Below, piece by piece: positions 6,967 to 13,268 of a stretch of 13,268 bases of DNA. The DNA is from Abyssibius sp040880065. GTDB lineage: Bacteria; Pseudomonadota; Alphaproteobacteria; Rhodobacterales; Rhodobacteraceae. Positions within the stretch are counted from its first letter, which is position 1. Each line of letters opens with the position of its first letter. The notes beneath the pieces were generated by a model. The model did not search any database and was not told the origin of the DNA. It was given only the letters and a program-made list of their open reading frames with translations. Both the position numbers and the translations under genes were made by a program. The stretch covers positions 1 through 13,268 of the forward strand of contig JBBDJE010000056.1 of assembly GCA_040880065.1 (NCBI GenBank), given 5' to 3'.

Positions 6967-8448
6967 ATGCGAGCGAACGTTATACGTTTGTCCGCGCAGT
7001 GGGATTCTGCCGCGCGGCAATTGCAGGGGTGCAACAGCCTCGAAATACTGACCATCGGCACGCGCAGTTTTGTAATCGCGGCGGGCGAGGCTGACGGCAG
7101 GCTTTCAAGTTACGAGATTATGGCCGATGGAAGCCTGCAACCCCGCGCCGATGTGCTGTTAAGCGCAACATCGGGCACGCAATCGGTGCGCGACCTGTCA
7201 AGCTACACGGTCGACGGGGTAAGCTTTGTCATCCCCGCCGGGCGCTATGATGACAACACCACCATTTACAGGGTCGAAGGCGATGGCAGCCTCACCCCCA
7301 CAGCAAGCTACAGCTTTGCCAATCTCGTATCGGTCTGCGGCACCACCACCGCTGCAGGCACCTTTGTCTATACGGTGACCAGTGCAGGGGGCGGCGTAGG
7401 TGTGGCGCAGCTTAACAGCAATGGCACCCTGTCAAATATCAGCTTCATGGCCGATAGCGCTGCACTTGCGCTGAATGATGTATCGGCGATGTGCCACGCA
7501 AACCTGCATGGCAAAGACTTCATGTTCGCCGCCTCGACCTTTGATGCCGGTGTGCAAAGCTTCAGGGTTGGTGCCGGGGGTGCGCTTGGCGCAGGCATGT
7601 TGCGCGATGATAGCGAGATTGGCTTTTTCAACCCTACAGCCATGGTAGCTGTGCAGATAGATCAGCGCGGCTTTGTTGTTATGGGTTCGGCTGGCACTGA
7701 CGAGTTGGTCGTCATGCGGGTTTCTCAAGGCGGCAAAATGAAGGTGGTTGACCGGATGGTCGACACAAATGAAACCCGCTTCGAGCAAGTCAGCACCATG
7801 AAACTGTTCCACCATGAGGGCCATGATTTCATTTTGGCGGGGGGCAGCGATGACGGGTTCTCGATTCTGCACATAGACTATCGCGGCAGGTTACACCTTG
7901 TCACAACCATAGCCGATGACTTTGACACGACGCTCAACAATATCGACGATATCGAGATCGCCTCCATTGGTGGGCGCATCTTCATTTTTGCCGCCAGTTC
8001 CTCCGAGCACGGCTTCACCCAGTTCGAGCTTGTGCTTGATATTGGTGAAACCATCAATGGCGGGCGCGGGCGCGATGTGCTGGTCGGCACGGCGGGCAAT
8101 GACATTCTCAACGGCTATGGCGGTCGCGATGAAATCTATGGCCATGGCGGCGATGACATCCTGATCGACGGACGCGGCACCGACCGGCTTTATGGCGGGA
8201 CCGGCGCGGATATCTTCCGGTTTCGCGACGATGGCAAGCGCGACTTCATCATGGATTTCGAGATCGGCATCGACCGGATCGACCTGTCCGACTATGCCAT
8301 GCTCTATTCCATCTACGGAATCGAAATTCAAAGCCGCAAGAACGGCGCGCTGCTCACCTACAGGGATGACGAGATTCGCATTTTCACCATGGATGTCAGC
8401 AGCCTGACAGAAGCCGACTTTTCAGCCGACGACTTTATTTTTCTTTAA
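6967..8448 (+). CDS. RTX calcium-binding protein with N-terminal propeller-like repeats
   Basis: This 493-residue protein has two parts. Residues 1-355 contain repeated strand-turn units with a D/N/G-G-x-L turn at about residues 54, 106, 152, 204, 256 and 307, a period close to 50, which suggests a six- or seven-bladed beta-propeller. Residues 365-418 hold six in-register nonapeptides of the GGxGxDxLx type, the calcium-binding roll of RTX proteins. The tail ends with acidic and hydrophobic residues (TEADFSADDFIFL), typical of an uncleaved C-terminal type I secretion signal. There is no N-terminal signal peptide. I infer export by an ABC type I system and calcium-induced folding outside the cell; no type I secretion genes are in the window. 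AAGGAG (6954-6959) supports the ATG. Function of the propeller part (adhesion, ligand or enzyme) cannot be told. Confidence 0.85.
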   Translation: MRANVIRLSAQWDSAARQLQGCNSLEILTIGTRSFVIAAGEADGRLSSYEIMADGSLQPRADVLLSATSGTQSVRDLSSYTVDGVSFVIPAGRYDDNTTIYRVEGDGSLTPTASYSFANLVSVCGTTTAAGTFVYTVTSAGGGVGVAQLNSNGTLSNISFMADSAALALNDVSAMCHANLHGKDFMFAASTFDAGVQSFRVGAGGALGAGMLRDDSEIGFFNPTAMVAVQIDQRGFVVMGSAGTDELVVMRVSQGGKMKVVDRMVDTNETRFEQVSTMKLFHHEGHDFILAGGSDDGFSILHIDYRGRLHLVTTIADDFDTTLNNIDDIEIASIGGRIFIFAASSSEHGFTQFELVLDIGETINGGRGRDVLVGTAGNDILNGYGGRDEIYGHGGDDILIDGRGTDRLYGGTGADIFRFRDDGKRDFIMDFEIGIDRIDLSDYAMLYSIYGIEIQSRKNGALLTYRDDEIRIFTMDVSSLTEADFSADDFIFL

Positions 8449-8703
8449 TGTCCGCCGCCCGACAAGAACTTCCCCTGCGCCAGACACCACGAGATTGAAG
8501 GGCGGCAATGCGGGACGGAGCGGACATTTGCTACGTGGGCAGCGTGGGCAGTCCTGAGCGGCGGCACCGCGCAGGGAGCAGGCATTGCAAACTGTGCGAT
8601 TTTGATCAATCAACGGAGATCTCATGCTGCGATGCCGTTCGCAGATGCCTACGTTCGCCTCAAGTGCAGCATACCTGCCCAGTGGAACGACAACAGTGTG
8701 GGA
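8449..8703. other. Intergenic seam without a convincing gene
   Basis: Between the RTX stop and the winged-helix ORF I find no coding frame with recognisable protein character. Visible structure includes nested inverted pairs TGTCCGC/GCGGACA (8449-8455 and 8520-8526) and GCCGCCC/GGGCGGC (8454-8460 and 8500-8506), too far apart for a simple terminator. A tandem GTGGGCAG lies near 8537. A short open frame from ATG 8624 has a GGAG at 8615-8618 but unremarkable composition. The stretch separates the plus-strand housekeeping genes from the minus-strand transporter cluster and may be decayed coding sequence or an old insertion boundary. Confidence 0.5.
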
Positions 8704-8925
8704 CTACGCGGTTGTGCGCAGCGGGTCCCTCCTAATTTTACCTGCCCGGCGATTTTTCGGGCTGAGTCCCCCCCCCCAGATCCGGGTCCAGCCAACTTTT
8801 TCTGCGGGGCGTGCAAGGCCGTAGCGTTCGAGATCGCGCAAGAGGTGCAGGATACCGCTGTTACTCATTCCGAGGGCGTCGCGCAGTTCGGCCTGCGTGC
8901 GCGGTTTTTCCAGTGCGCGCAGCAC
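8704..8925 (-). CDS. Small winged-helix DNA-binding ORF (possibly a remnant)
   Basis: From a GTG at 8925 the frame encodes 73 residues. The first 50 read as a compact winged helix: VLRALEKPRTQ, AELRDALGMS as the first HTH helices, NSGILHLLRDLERYGL as recognition and following helix, then the wing PAEKVGWTRIW. Immediately after this the frame crosses ten consecutive G bases (8777-8768) and continues as a basic, less protein-like tail. The frame is also open upstream of the GTG, toward the SulP stop (...AAKDRRRF), without another standard start, so the true N-terminus is unclear. It lies 62 bases downstream of the SulP gene on the same strand and could be its co-transcribed regulator, or a fragment of a larger gene. 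The start has no good ribosome site. Confidence 0.45.
   Translation of the reverse strand: MLRALEKPRTQAELRDALGMSNSGILHLLRDLERYGLARPAEKVGWTRIWGGGLSPKNRRAGKIRRDPLRTTA
8768..8777. repeat. Ten-base homopolymer (C10 on plus, G10 on minus)
   Basis: Ten consecutive C bases interrupt the 3' part of the winged-helix ORF. Loss or gain of one base changes the C-terminus: one alternative frame ends quickly (RIWGGTQPEKSPGR then stop), the other runs on to about 48 bases past the annotated stop. Such tracts slip during replication and can be contingency loci, but they are also a common site of sequencing error. Confidence 0.8.
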
Positions 8926-8987
8926 AAAGCGTCGCCGATCTTTTGCAGCGCGGTTACCTTGCGCCGGGCGGTGGCGTGCGGATCTGT

Positions 8988-10703
8988 CTATTGCGCGGTC
9001 TCGCCCGACACGCGATCCGCGGTGCGGACCATGTCGAGCGCGTCATCGACGCAGGCCGCATATTGCACCAGCGGTCGTTTCAGCCCGTGAGTGACGAAGG
9101 CGCGCTGGATGTCGCGGCTGGCCCCGGTCAGCCATAGACCGACGCCGCGTTTGTGCGCCTTGTGGGCCAGCCCCTCGATCATGTTGGCACCAGTCGAGTC
9201 GAGAAACGGTACGTTCGAGAAATCAACGATCAGCGCCTTGTGCTTATCGTTGATCTGATCGAGCACAGATCCGATCGAGGCTGTCGCCCCGAAGAACAGC
9301 GCGCCAGTGATACGGTAGATGACGACATCCGGGTTGGCTGCGGCCCGTTCGTCATAGGCCGTTGCGGCATCCGGCCGGTCGCGGCTGACAAAGGCAGTGT
9401 GTCTCGCCACCTCGGTTGTCCGGCTCATCCGGTGGATGAACAGCACCGAGCCGAGCGCGAAGCCCACAACGATAGCCTCGGTCAAATCGCGGAAGATCGT
9501 CAGGAAGAATGTCACGGCCAGCACCGCGGCCTCGCCCCGGCCCGACCGCAGCAGGATGGCGATGGCGGGTTTTTCGATCATGTTCCAAGCGACGACCGCC
9601 AGCACCCCGGCAAGTGCCGCAAGCGGAATGTAGGCTGCAAGCGGCGCCGCGATAAGCATGAACAAAAGCAGAAAGACGGCGTGCAGCATCCCCGCCACGG
9701 GGCCGTGCGCGCCCGCGCGCACGTTGGTCGCGGTGCGCGCGATGGTGCCAGTCACGCAGAACCCTGTGAAAAGTGCTGCGCCGACATTGGCCACCCCCTG
9801 CGCCACCAGTTCGCAGTTTGACCGGTGCCGCCGCCCGGTCATGCCGTCAGCCACTACTGCCGAGAGTAGCGACTCAATCGAACCGAGCAGCGTGAACGAC
9901 AGCGCGGCGGGCAGCACCGCGATGATCCGGTCAGACGACAGCTCTGGCAGGCGGGGCATGGGCAGTGATGAGGGGATGCCGCCGAATTTTGTGCCGATGG
10001 TCTCGACCGGCAGGCCGACGAGGGCGGTGACCAGCGCCGCCGCCCCCACCGCGATCAGCATACCGGGCCAGTGCGGGCGCAGTCGGCGCAGCCCCACGAT
10101 GACCGCGATGGTGCCCAGCGACAGCGTCACGGCGGCGGGTGTTATGGTGGCGCGCGCGGCCCAGAGTGCCGGCAGTTTTTCCAGCAACTCGCCCGGTTCA
10201 TCGGTCAGGTTCAGGCCGAGCAATTCGCGGATCTGACTGGCAAAGATGATCACCGCAATGCCTGCGGTAAAGCCCACGGTCACAGGAAAGGGGATGAACT
10301 TGATAAAGGTGCCAAGCCGCAGCAGCCCCGCAAGCGCCATCATCAGCCCTGATAGAAAGGTGGCAAGGATCAGCCCGTCCATCCCGTGCAGGGCGACGGT
10401 GGCCGCGACCAGCACGATGAACGCCCCCGCTGGCCCGCCGATCTGGAACCGCGAGCCACCCAGAAGTGACACGAGAAACCCGCCGACGATGGCGGTATAA
10501 AGCCCCTGCGCGGGCGTGGCACCTGAGGCGATGGCGATGGCCATGCTCAGGGGCAACGCCACGATGGCCACGGTTAGCCCGGCGATGGCGTCGGATTTGA
10601 ACGCGCCCGGGCCATAGCCCTCGCGCAGCACGGTGACGAGTTTGGGAGTGAAAAGGTCCGCGAAACTGGCCTTGCTTCCAATTTGCAGGTTTTGGTTTGT
10701 CAT
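8988..10703 (-). CDS. SulP (SLC26-like) anion transporter with STAS domain
   Basis: The 571-residue inner-membrane protein has the SulP layout: a membrane domain with the early helix AGLTVAIVALPLSMAIAIAS (residues 41-60), the GGPAG half-helix of TM3 (89-93) that lines the substrate site, and further helices to about residue 430. A cytoplasmic STAS domain covers about 458-560. The STAS loop has LDSTG (501-505), with Ser503 at the position phosphorylated in anti-sigma antagonists. Family members move sulfate, bicarbonate, dicarboxylates or other anions with Na+ or H+; the substrate here is not resolved. The ATG is supported by the hydrophilic MTNQNLQ start, with only a weak AAGGCG about ten bases upstream. 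It lies 39 bases downstream of the XRE-type regulator on the same strand and is probably in its transcription unit. Confidence 0.93.
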   Translation of the reverse strand: MTNQNLQIGSKASFADLFTPKLVTVLREGYGPGAFKSDAIAGLTVAIVALPLSMAIAIASGATPAQGLYTAIVGGFLVSLLGGSRFQIGGPAGAFIVLVAATVALHGMDGLILATFLSGLMMALAGLLRLGTFIKFIPFPVTVGFTAGIAVIIFASQIRELLGLNLTDEPGELLEKLPALWAARATITPAAVTLSLGTIAVIVGLRRLRPHWPGMLIAVGAAALVTALVGLPVETIGTKFGGIPSSLPMPRLPELSSDRIIAVLPAALSFTLLGSIESLLSAVVADGMTGRRHRSNCELVAQGVANVGAALFTGFCVTGTIARTATNVRAGAHGPVAGMLHAVFLLLFMLIAAPLAAYIPLAALAGVLAVVAWNMIEKPAIAILLRSGRGEAAVLAVTFFLTIFRDLTEAIVVGFALGSVLFIHRMSRTTEVARHTAFVSRDRPDAATAYDERAAANPDVVIYRITGALFFGATASIGSVLDQINDKHKALIVDFSNVPFLDSTGANMIEGLAHKAHKRGVGLWLTGASRDIQRAFVTHGLKRPLVQYAACVDDALDMVRTADRVSGETAQ

Positions 10704-10742
10704 GTCGGGCCGCGCCTTGGTCGGGGGCGGCGGGATCGTCGG

Positions 10743-11063
10743 CTATTTGTCGGCGGTCGCCGTCGCGATATCGGGATCTTGTTTCAGTTTCAGCGTATCA
10801 GGGGATTTCAACCGCACACCACGCCCACGCCCGTCACTTTTGGCACCTTCGCCGATCAATTCGACACCGGCCGCGTCCAGCGCCACGACTACCTTTGTCA
10901 GGCTATCGACGACGCCGCGCACATTGCCCGGCCCGGTCTCCATCCGCTGGATTGTGGGCACCGAGAGGTCAGCCAGTTGCGCAAGCGTCTTTTGGTCGAT
11001 ACCAAGCAGCGCCCGCGCCGCACGCATCTGGGCAGAGGTAATCACGGCCTGCGTCTCCAACAT
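10743..11063 (-). CDS. XRE-family helix-turn-helix regulator
   Basis: The 106-residue protein has an N-terminal Cro/CI-type HTH: AQMRAARALLGIDQKTLAQLADLSVPTIQRMETG (about residues 11-44), with the turn between TLAQLADLS and the recognition helix VPTIQRMET. The remainder contains VVDSLTKVVVALDAAGVELIGEG, the helix and strand usual in these short regulators, and a charged tail. It likely binds the AT-rich inverted repeats just upstream of its own gene and controls itself and the SulP gene 39 bases downstream. The start is ambiguous: the ATG at 11063 has no ribosome site, whereas the in-frame GTG at 11045 follows TTGGAG and would begin MITSAQMRAARALLG, the common start of this family. Confidence 0.88.
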   Translation of the reverse strand: MLETQAVITSAQMRAARALLGIDQKTLAQLADLSVPTIQRMETGPGNVRGVVDSLTKVVVALDAAGVELIGEGAKSDGRGRGVRLKSPDTLKLKQDPDIATATADK

Positions 11064-11066
11064 TGC

Positions 11067-11125
11067 TTACATCTAAACTGATATTCTATATATCTATATT
11101 GATGTAAATATCTAAGGTCTGTCAA
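11067..11125 (-). promoter_or_regulatory. AT-rich promoter with candidate operators for XRE-SulP
   Basis: On the minus strand a perfect TTGACA (11125-11120) forms a -35. Suitable -10 candidates (CAATAT or AATATA, 18-19 bases on; TATAGA at 21) follow. The region down to the XRE start holds inverted pairs TTACATC/GATGTAA (11067-11073 and 11101-11107) and GATAT/ATATC (11080-11084 and 11090-11094), plus two copies of TAGATAT. It is far richer in A and T than the surrounding genes. This is the expected layout for an autoregulated XRE gene. Confidence 0.55.
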
Positions 11126-11216
11126 GTTATCGTCTGATTGTGAATCAGTGTATCTGCTGCGGGGCCAGCATCGGAATTGCTCGCAATCAGCCACAAAACC
11201 CTCTCACCATTGCGGC

Positions 11217-12389
11217 TTAGCCTTCGATCGGCACGCCAAGCAGGGCTATGGCGACTGCCAAAAGCGTCAATGCTCCATGCAACACGCGCGCCGGGCCTTT
11301 CGCGTGGCGCGCGGCGATCAGGGATTGAACGCCGTAATACGCCGCAAAAGCGCGCGAGGCGTAGGCGATGATCTGGAACACATCCGCAGCCCATGTCAGA
11401 GCCAGACCGATAGCGACCAGAGCGAGGTAGCCCTGCCGTGCCGAGTATCGCCGCCCGGTCAGCTCGACCAGCAGGCCACCCGCACCGCCGGTATCGGCAA
11501 GCGCCGCGCTGAACTGTGCGGCAAGCGCCGCCGCGACCAACATCATCGGCAGAACCGGTGCAATGGTCCGCATCAGGGTAATGATCTCGGTCTCTGAGAC
11601 CGCATCCGCCGTGATCGGCACCGCAAAGACCAGAAAAACGACGTATATTACATAAATCACGGTCGCGAGGCCCTGCGCCATTTTCATGGATGTGACCCGC
11701 ACGCCTGCATCATAGGTTGCACCCAGATAACGCGAGGTCTCGAACCCCTGCACGGTCACCAGCAAGCCGAATCCAAGCACGATTGCATGCCAGCCCTGCG
11801 TCTGCGCAGCCGGCAGGATCAGCGCATGATCTGCGGCAGTCCCGGCAAAGTTGACCGCAAGCGCCACCAGCAGCGCCGCGATGACCGCAAGCTTCAGCGC
11901 CACCGTCGGGTATTCCAGCCGTTCAAGTGCGTCGAAGCCTTTGGTCCAGCCAAGGATCAGGATCAGCACATAAGCAACGGTCGTGACGATCCGGGCCCCC
12001 GTTGGTCCAGCAACCGGTGTCAGGCTGACCGCAAAGGCGCCAAAGAGGTTGAGGTAGTAGGAAACCGATATGACATAGGCCAGTGCGAGCAGGACGCCGC
12101 TGATCCTCTCGGCCAAACTTGTTGGCGCTGGCCCATCACCGATTCGGGTGATGTTCGCCCGGATCGACATGCCAAAACCCCAGGCCACTGCGCAAAGTGC
12201 TATCATCGCGACAGGCGCCCACGCCCCGTAATCTTGCGCAAGAACCGGCCCGAGGATCAAGAAACCCGAGCCGATGATCGACGCCAGTGGCGTGATCATG
12301 GCCCGCCAGTATGTGTTGGCACGCAGCCGATGGAGCATCAGCAGGCCGCCGGTCAGAGCAGTGAAACCCAAGATGAACGCTGTAAACAA
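11217..12389 (-). CDS. APC-like (LeuT-fold) permease, substrate unknown
   Basis: The 390-residue product is a polytopic membrane protein with about 11-12 hydrophobic segments. The stretch TPLASIIGSGFLILGP (residues 33-48) resembles the broken first helix of amino acid-polyamine-organocation permeases, where IGSGIF-like residues bind the substrate backbone. A later segment, GFGLLVTVQGFETSRYLGATYD, matches the TM6 region of the same fold (FxGFE pattern). The substrate could be an amino acid or amine, but this is not established. The annotated TTG start adds an extra hydrophobic segment (FTAFILGFTALTGGLLML) before TM1; the next in-frame ATG is at residue 18. It follows an intrinsic terminator and a TATAAT on the same strand, so it is probably transcribed separately from the VIT-like gene. 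It ends 92 bases before the XRE promoter. Confidence 0.75.
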   Translation of the reverse strand: MFTAFILGFTALTGGLLMLHRLRANTYWRAMITPLASIIGSGFLILGPVLAQDYGAWAPVAMIALCAVAWGFGMSIRANITRIGDGPAPTSLAERISGVLLALAYVISVSYYLNLFGAFAVSLTPVAGPTGARIVTTVAYVLILILGWTKGFDALERLEYPTVALKLAVIAALLVALAVNFAGTAADHALILPAAQTQGWHAIVLGFGLLVTVQGFETSRYLGATYDAGVRVTSMKMAQGLATVIYVIYVVFLVFAVPITADAVSETEIITLMRTIAPVLPMMLVAAALAAQFSAALADTGGAGGLLVELTGRRYSARQGYLALVAIGLALTWAADVFQIIAYASRAFAAYYGVQSLIAARHAKGPARVLHGALTLLAVAIALLGVPIEG

Positions 12390-12398
12390 TTTGCGATG

Positions 12399-12424
12399 AT
12401 ATCCAGATATGAAGGCGGATTATA
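12399..12424 (-). promoter_or_regulatory. TATAAT -10 and GATAT inverted repeat before the APC-like gene
   Basis: A perfect TATAAT is read on the minus strand at 12424-12419, overlapping the U-run of the terminator for the upstream gene; no good -35 precedes it. Just downstream is the inverted repeat ATATC-CA-GATAT (12399-12410), ten bases before the TTG start. GATAT half-sites also occur in the XRE promoter region. Confidence 0.4.
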
Positions 12425-12426
12425 AA

Positions 12427-12465
12427 ACTGCTGGGGTAAAGATCCGTGCGCTTTACCCCAGCAGT
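12427..12465 (-). terminator. Strong intrinsic terminator after the VIT-like gene
   Basis: A perfect 15-bp stem, with core CTGCTGGGGTAAAG (12428-12441) against CTTTACCCCAGCAG (12451-12464) plus one outer A-T pair, closes a 9-base loop. On the minus strand it is followed by TTTTATAAT, giving a short U-run. It lies 30 bases after the stop codon of the VIT-like gene and before the APC-like gene. Confidence 0.85.
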
Positions 12466-12494
12466 AAGTGTTGCTTACCTGACCGTTTCTTTTT

Positions 12495-13190
12495 TCACAC
12501 CGCTGTCCCGACCAAGGCCCCGATCCCGGCGGTCAGCGCCATGGCAAGTGCCCCCCAGAACGTCACGCGCAGGGTGGCGCGGCCTATGGGCGCCCCGCCT
12601 ACAGCGGCGCCGATGGCGCCCAGAAGGGCGAGGAACAGCAGTGAGGCGATGGTGACGGTCCAGACCAGCAGATCAGCAGGCGAGACTACGACCATGGCCA
12701 GCGGCATCGCGGCCCCCACCGCAAAGGTCAGCGCCGAGGTCAGTGCTGCCTGTATGGGACGCGCCGTCGTCAGTTCGGAAATTCCCAACTCGTCGCGCAG
12801 GTGGGTGCCAAGCGCGTCCTTGGCTGTCATCTGGCGCGACACCTCGCGGGCGAGGTCGGGTGCCACACCGCGCATGATGTAAATCTGTGTCAGCTCCTCC
12901 AGCTCTGCTTCAGGCTGACCCGACAGCTCGCCACGCTCTTTTTCCATATCGGCGGCTTCGGTGTCGGATTGCGAACTGACCGAGACATATTCGCCCGCCG
13001 CCATCGACATGGCCCCCGCCGCCAGCCCGGCGATGCCCGCCACCAGTACCTCGGACGTACCGGCAGACGCAGCGGCGACGCCGACGATCAGGCTTGCGGT
13101 GGAGACGATGCCGTCATTAGCGCCCATTACCGCCGCGCGCAGCCATCCAGCACGCGAGGAAAGATGGGTTTCAGAATGTGGTCTTACCAT
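12495..13190 (-). CDS. VIT1/CCC1-family metal transporter
   Basis: The 231-residue inner-membrane protein matches the VIT1/CCC1 family, which exports or sequesters Fe2+ and Mn2+ in exchange for H+. TM1 has the signature GANDGIVSTASLIVGVAAA (residues 23-41) with the conserved Asp26. TM2 has the GAMSMAAGEYVSVSSQ signature (59-74) with conserved methionines and Glu67. A glutamate-rich cytoplasmic helical region (EKERGELSGQPEAELEEL, 83-100) is the metal-binding domain position, and three further hydrophobic segments follow. Length is typical. The ATG at 13190 has no obvious ribosome site within 15 bases. The remaining 78 bases to the window edge hold CCTTGAACCAAAGG, a weak inverted repeat, and nothing else recognisable. 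The gene ends in a clear terminator. Confidence 0.92.
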   Translation of the reverse strand: MVRPHSETHLSSRAGWLRAAVMGANDGIVSTASLIVGVAAASAGTSEVLVAGIAGLAAGAMSMAAGEYVSVSSQSDTEAADMEKERGELSGQPEAELEELTQIYIMRGVAPDLAREVSRQMTAKDALGTHLRDELGISELTTARPIQAALTSALTFAVGAAMPLAMVVVSPADLLVWTVTIASLLFLALLGAIGAAVGGAPIGRATLRVTFWGALAMALTAGIGALVGTAV

Positions 13191-13268
13191 GTGCAGAGGA
13201 GCCTTTGGTTCAAGGTAAGCATTCGCCGAGGGCCGTCTGGCGGTTTGTTGTTGTGATTGTCTATCGAG

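Noticed and set aside
8449..8526. Nested inverted pairs after the RTX gene as a terminator
   Set aside because: The arms are 40 or more bases apart and no T-run follows, so a rho-independent terminator is not supported.
8744..8762. GCCCG...CGGGC stem with a T5 loop as a terminator
   Set aside because: The T-run is in the loop rather than after the stem, and only five pairs form.
8624..8824. Plus-strand ORF of 66 residues with GGAG five bases before its ATG, crossing the C10 tract
   Set aside because: Composition is arginine- and proline-rich with no recognisable domain, and it overlaps the more protein-like winged-helix ORF on the other strand.
8602..9090. Plus-strand 162-residue open frame
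   Set aside because: It is cysteine-rich, lacks domain features, and runs antisense through the end of the SulP gene; it is a shadow frame in GC-rich DNA.
9153..9821. Plus-strand 222-residue open frame
   Set aside because: It lies wholly antisense to the SulP gene and has the charged, Arg/His-rich composition of a shadow frame.
11134..11148. Hairpin CTGATT-GTG-AATCAG between the APC-like stop and the XRE promoter
   Set aside because: The stem is only six pairs, AT-rich and without a U-run on either strand, so it does not qualify as a terminator.

Overview
The window looks like a chromosomal segment of an alphaproteobacterium, most likely a Rhodobacterales (Roseobacter-type) genome. This rests on protein style and gene content (a MetRS of the four-cysteine KFSTS type, YchF, TrpA, an RTX protein with a C-terminal DDFIFL-like tail) and on a dispersed-type palindrome with an AACCGGTT core. 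It does not rest on any database search.

The left part (1-8448) is mostly housekeeping. It opens with the first 18 codons of EF-Tu (tuf, minus strand, cut by the window edge), divergent from an MFS transporter. The methionyl-tRNA synthetase gene metG follows on the plus strand and converges, with only 3 bases between stop codons, on trpA (minus). A leader of about 300 bases with an interrupted inverted repeat and candidate promoters separates trpA from a plus-strand run. That run starts with a tightly coupled pair, an 89-residue MoaD/ThiS-like ubiquitin-fold protein ending in Gly-Gly and a six-Asp-box beta-propeller protein. It continues with the ATPase ychF and then a probable type I-secreted protein that joins about six propeller-like repeats to RTX calcium-binding nonapeptides.

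The stretch 8449-8703 has no convincing gene and forms a seam. To its right every gene is on the minus strand and the content turns accessory: a small winged-helix ORF containing a ten-base G/C homopolymer, a SulP anion transporter with a STAS domain, an XRE-type regulator just upstream of it, an APC-like permease of unknown substrate, and a VIT1/CCC1-type metal transporter. A strong intrinsic terminator separates the last two. The XRE-SulP pair looks like one transcription unit read from an AT-rich promoter full of inverted repeats. A similar GATAT inverted repeat sits in the leader of the APC-like permease, so the regulator might control both.

No RNA gene, CRISPR array, insertion sequence or phage module was recognised. 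The best candidates for under-described biology are the di-glycine ubiquitin-like protein with its propeller partner, and the winged-helix ORF carrying the homopolymer.
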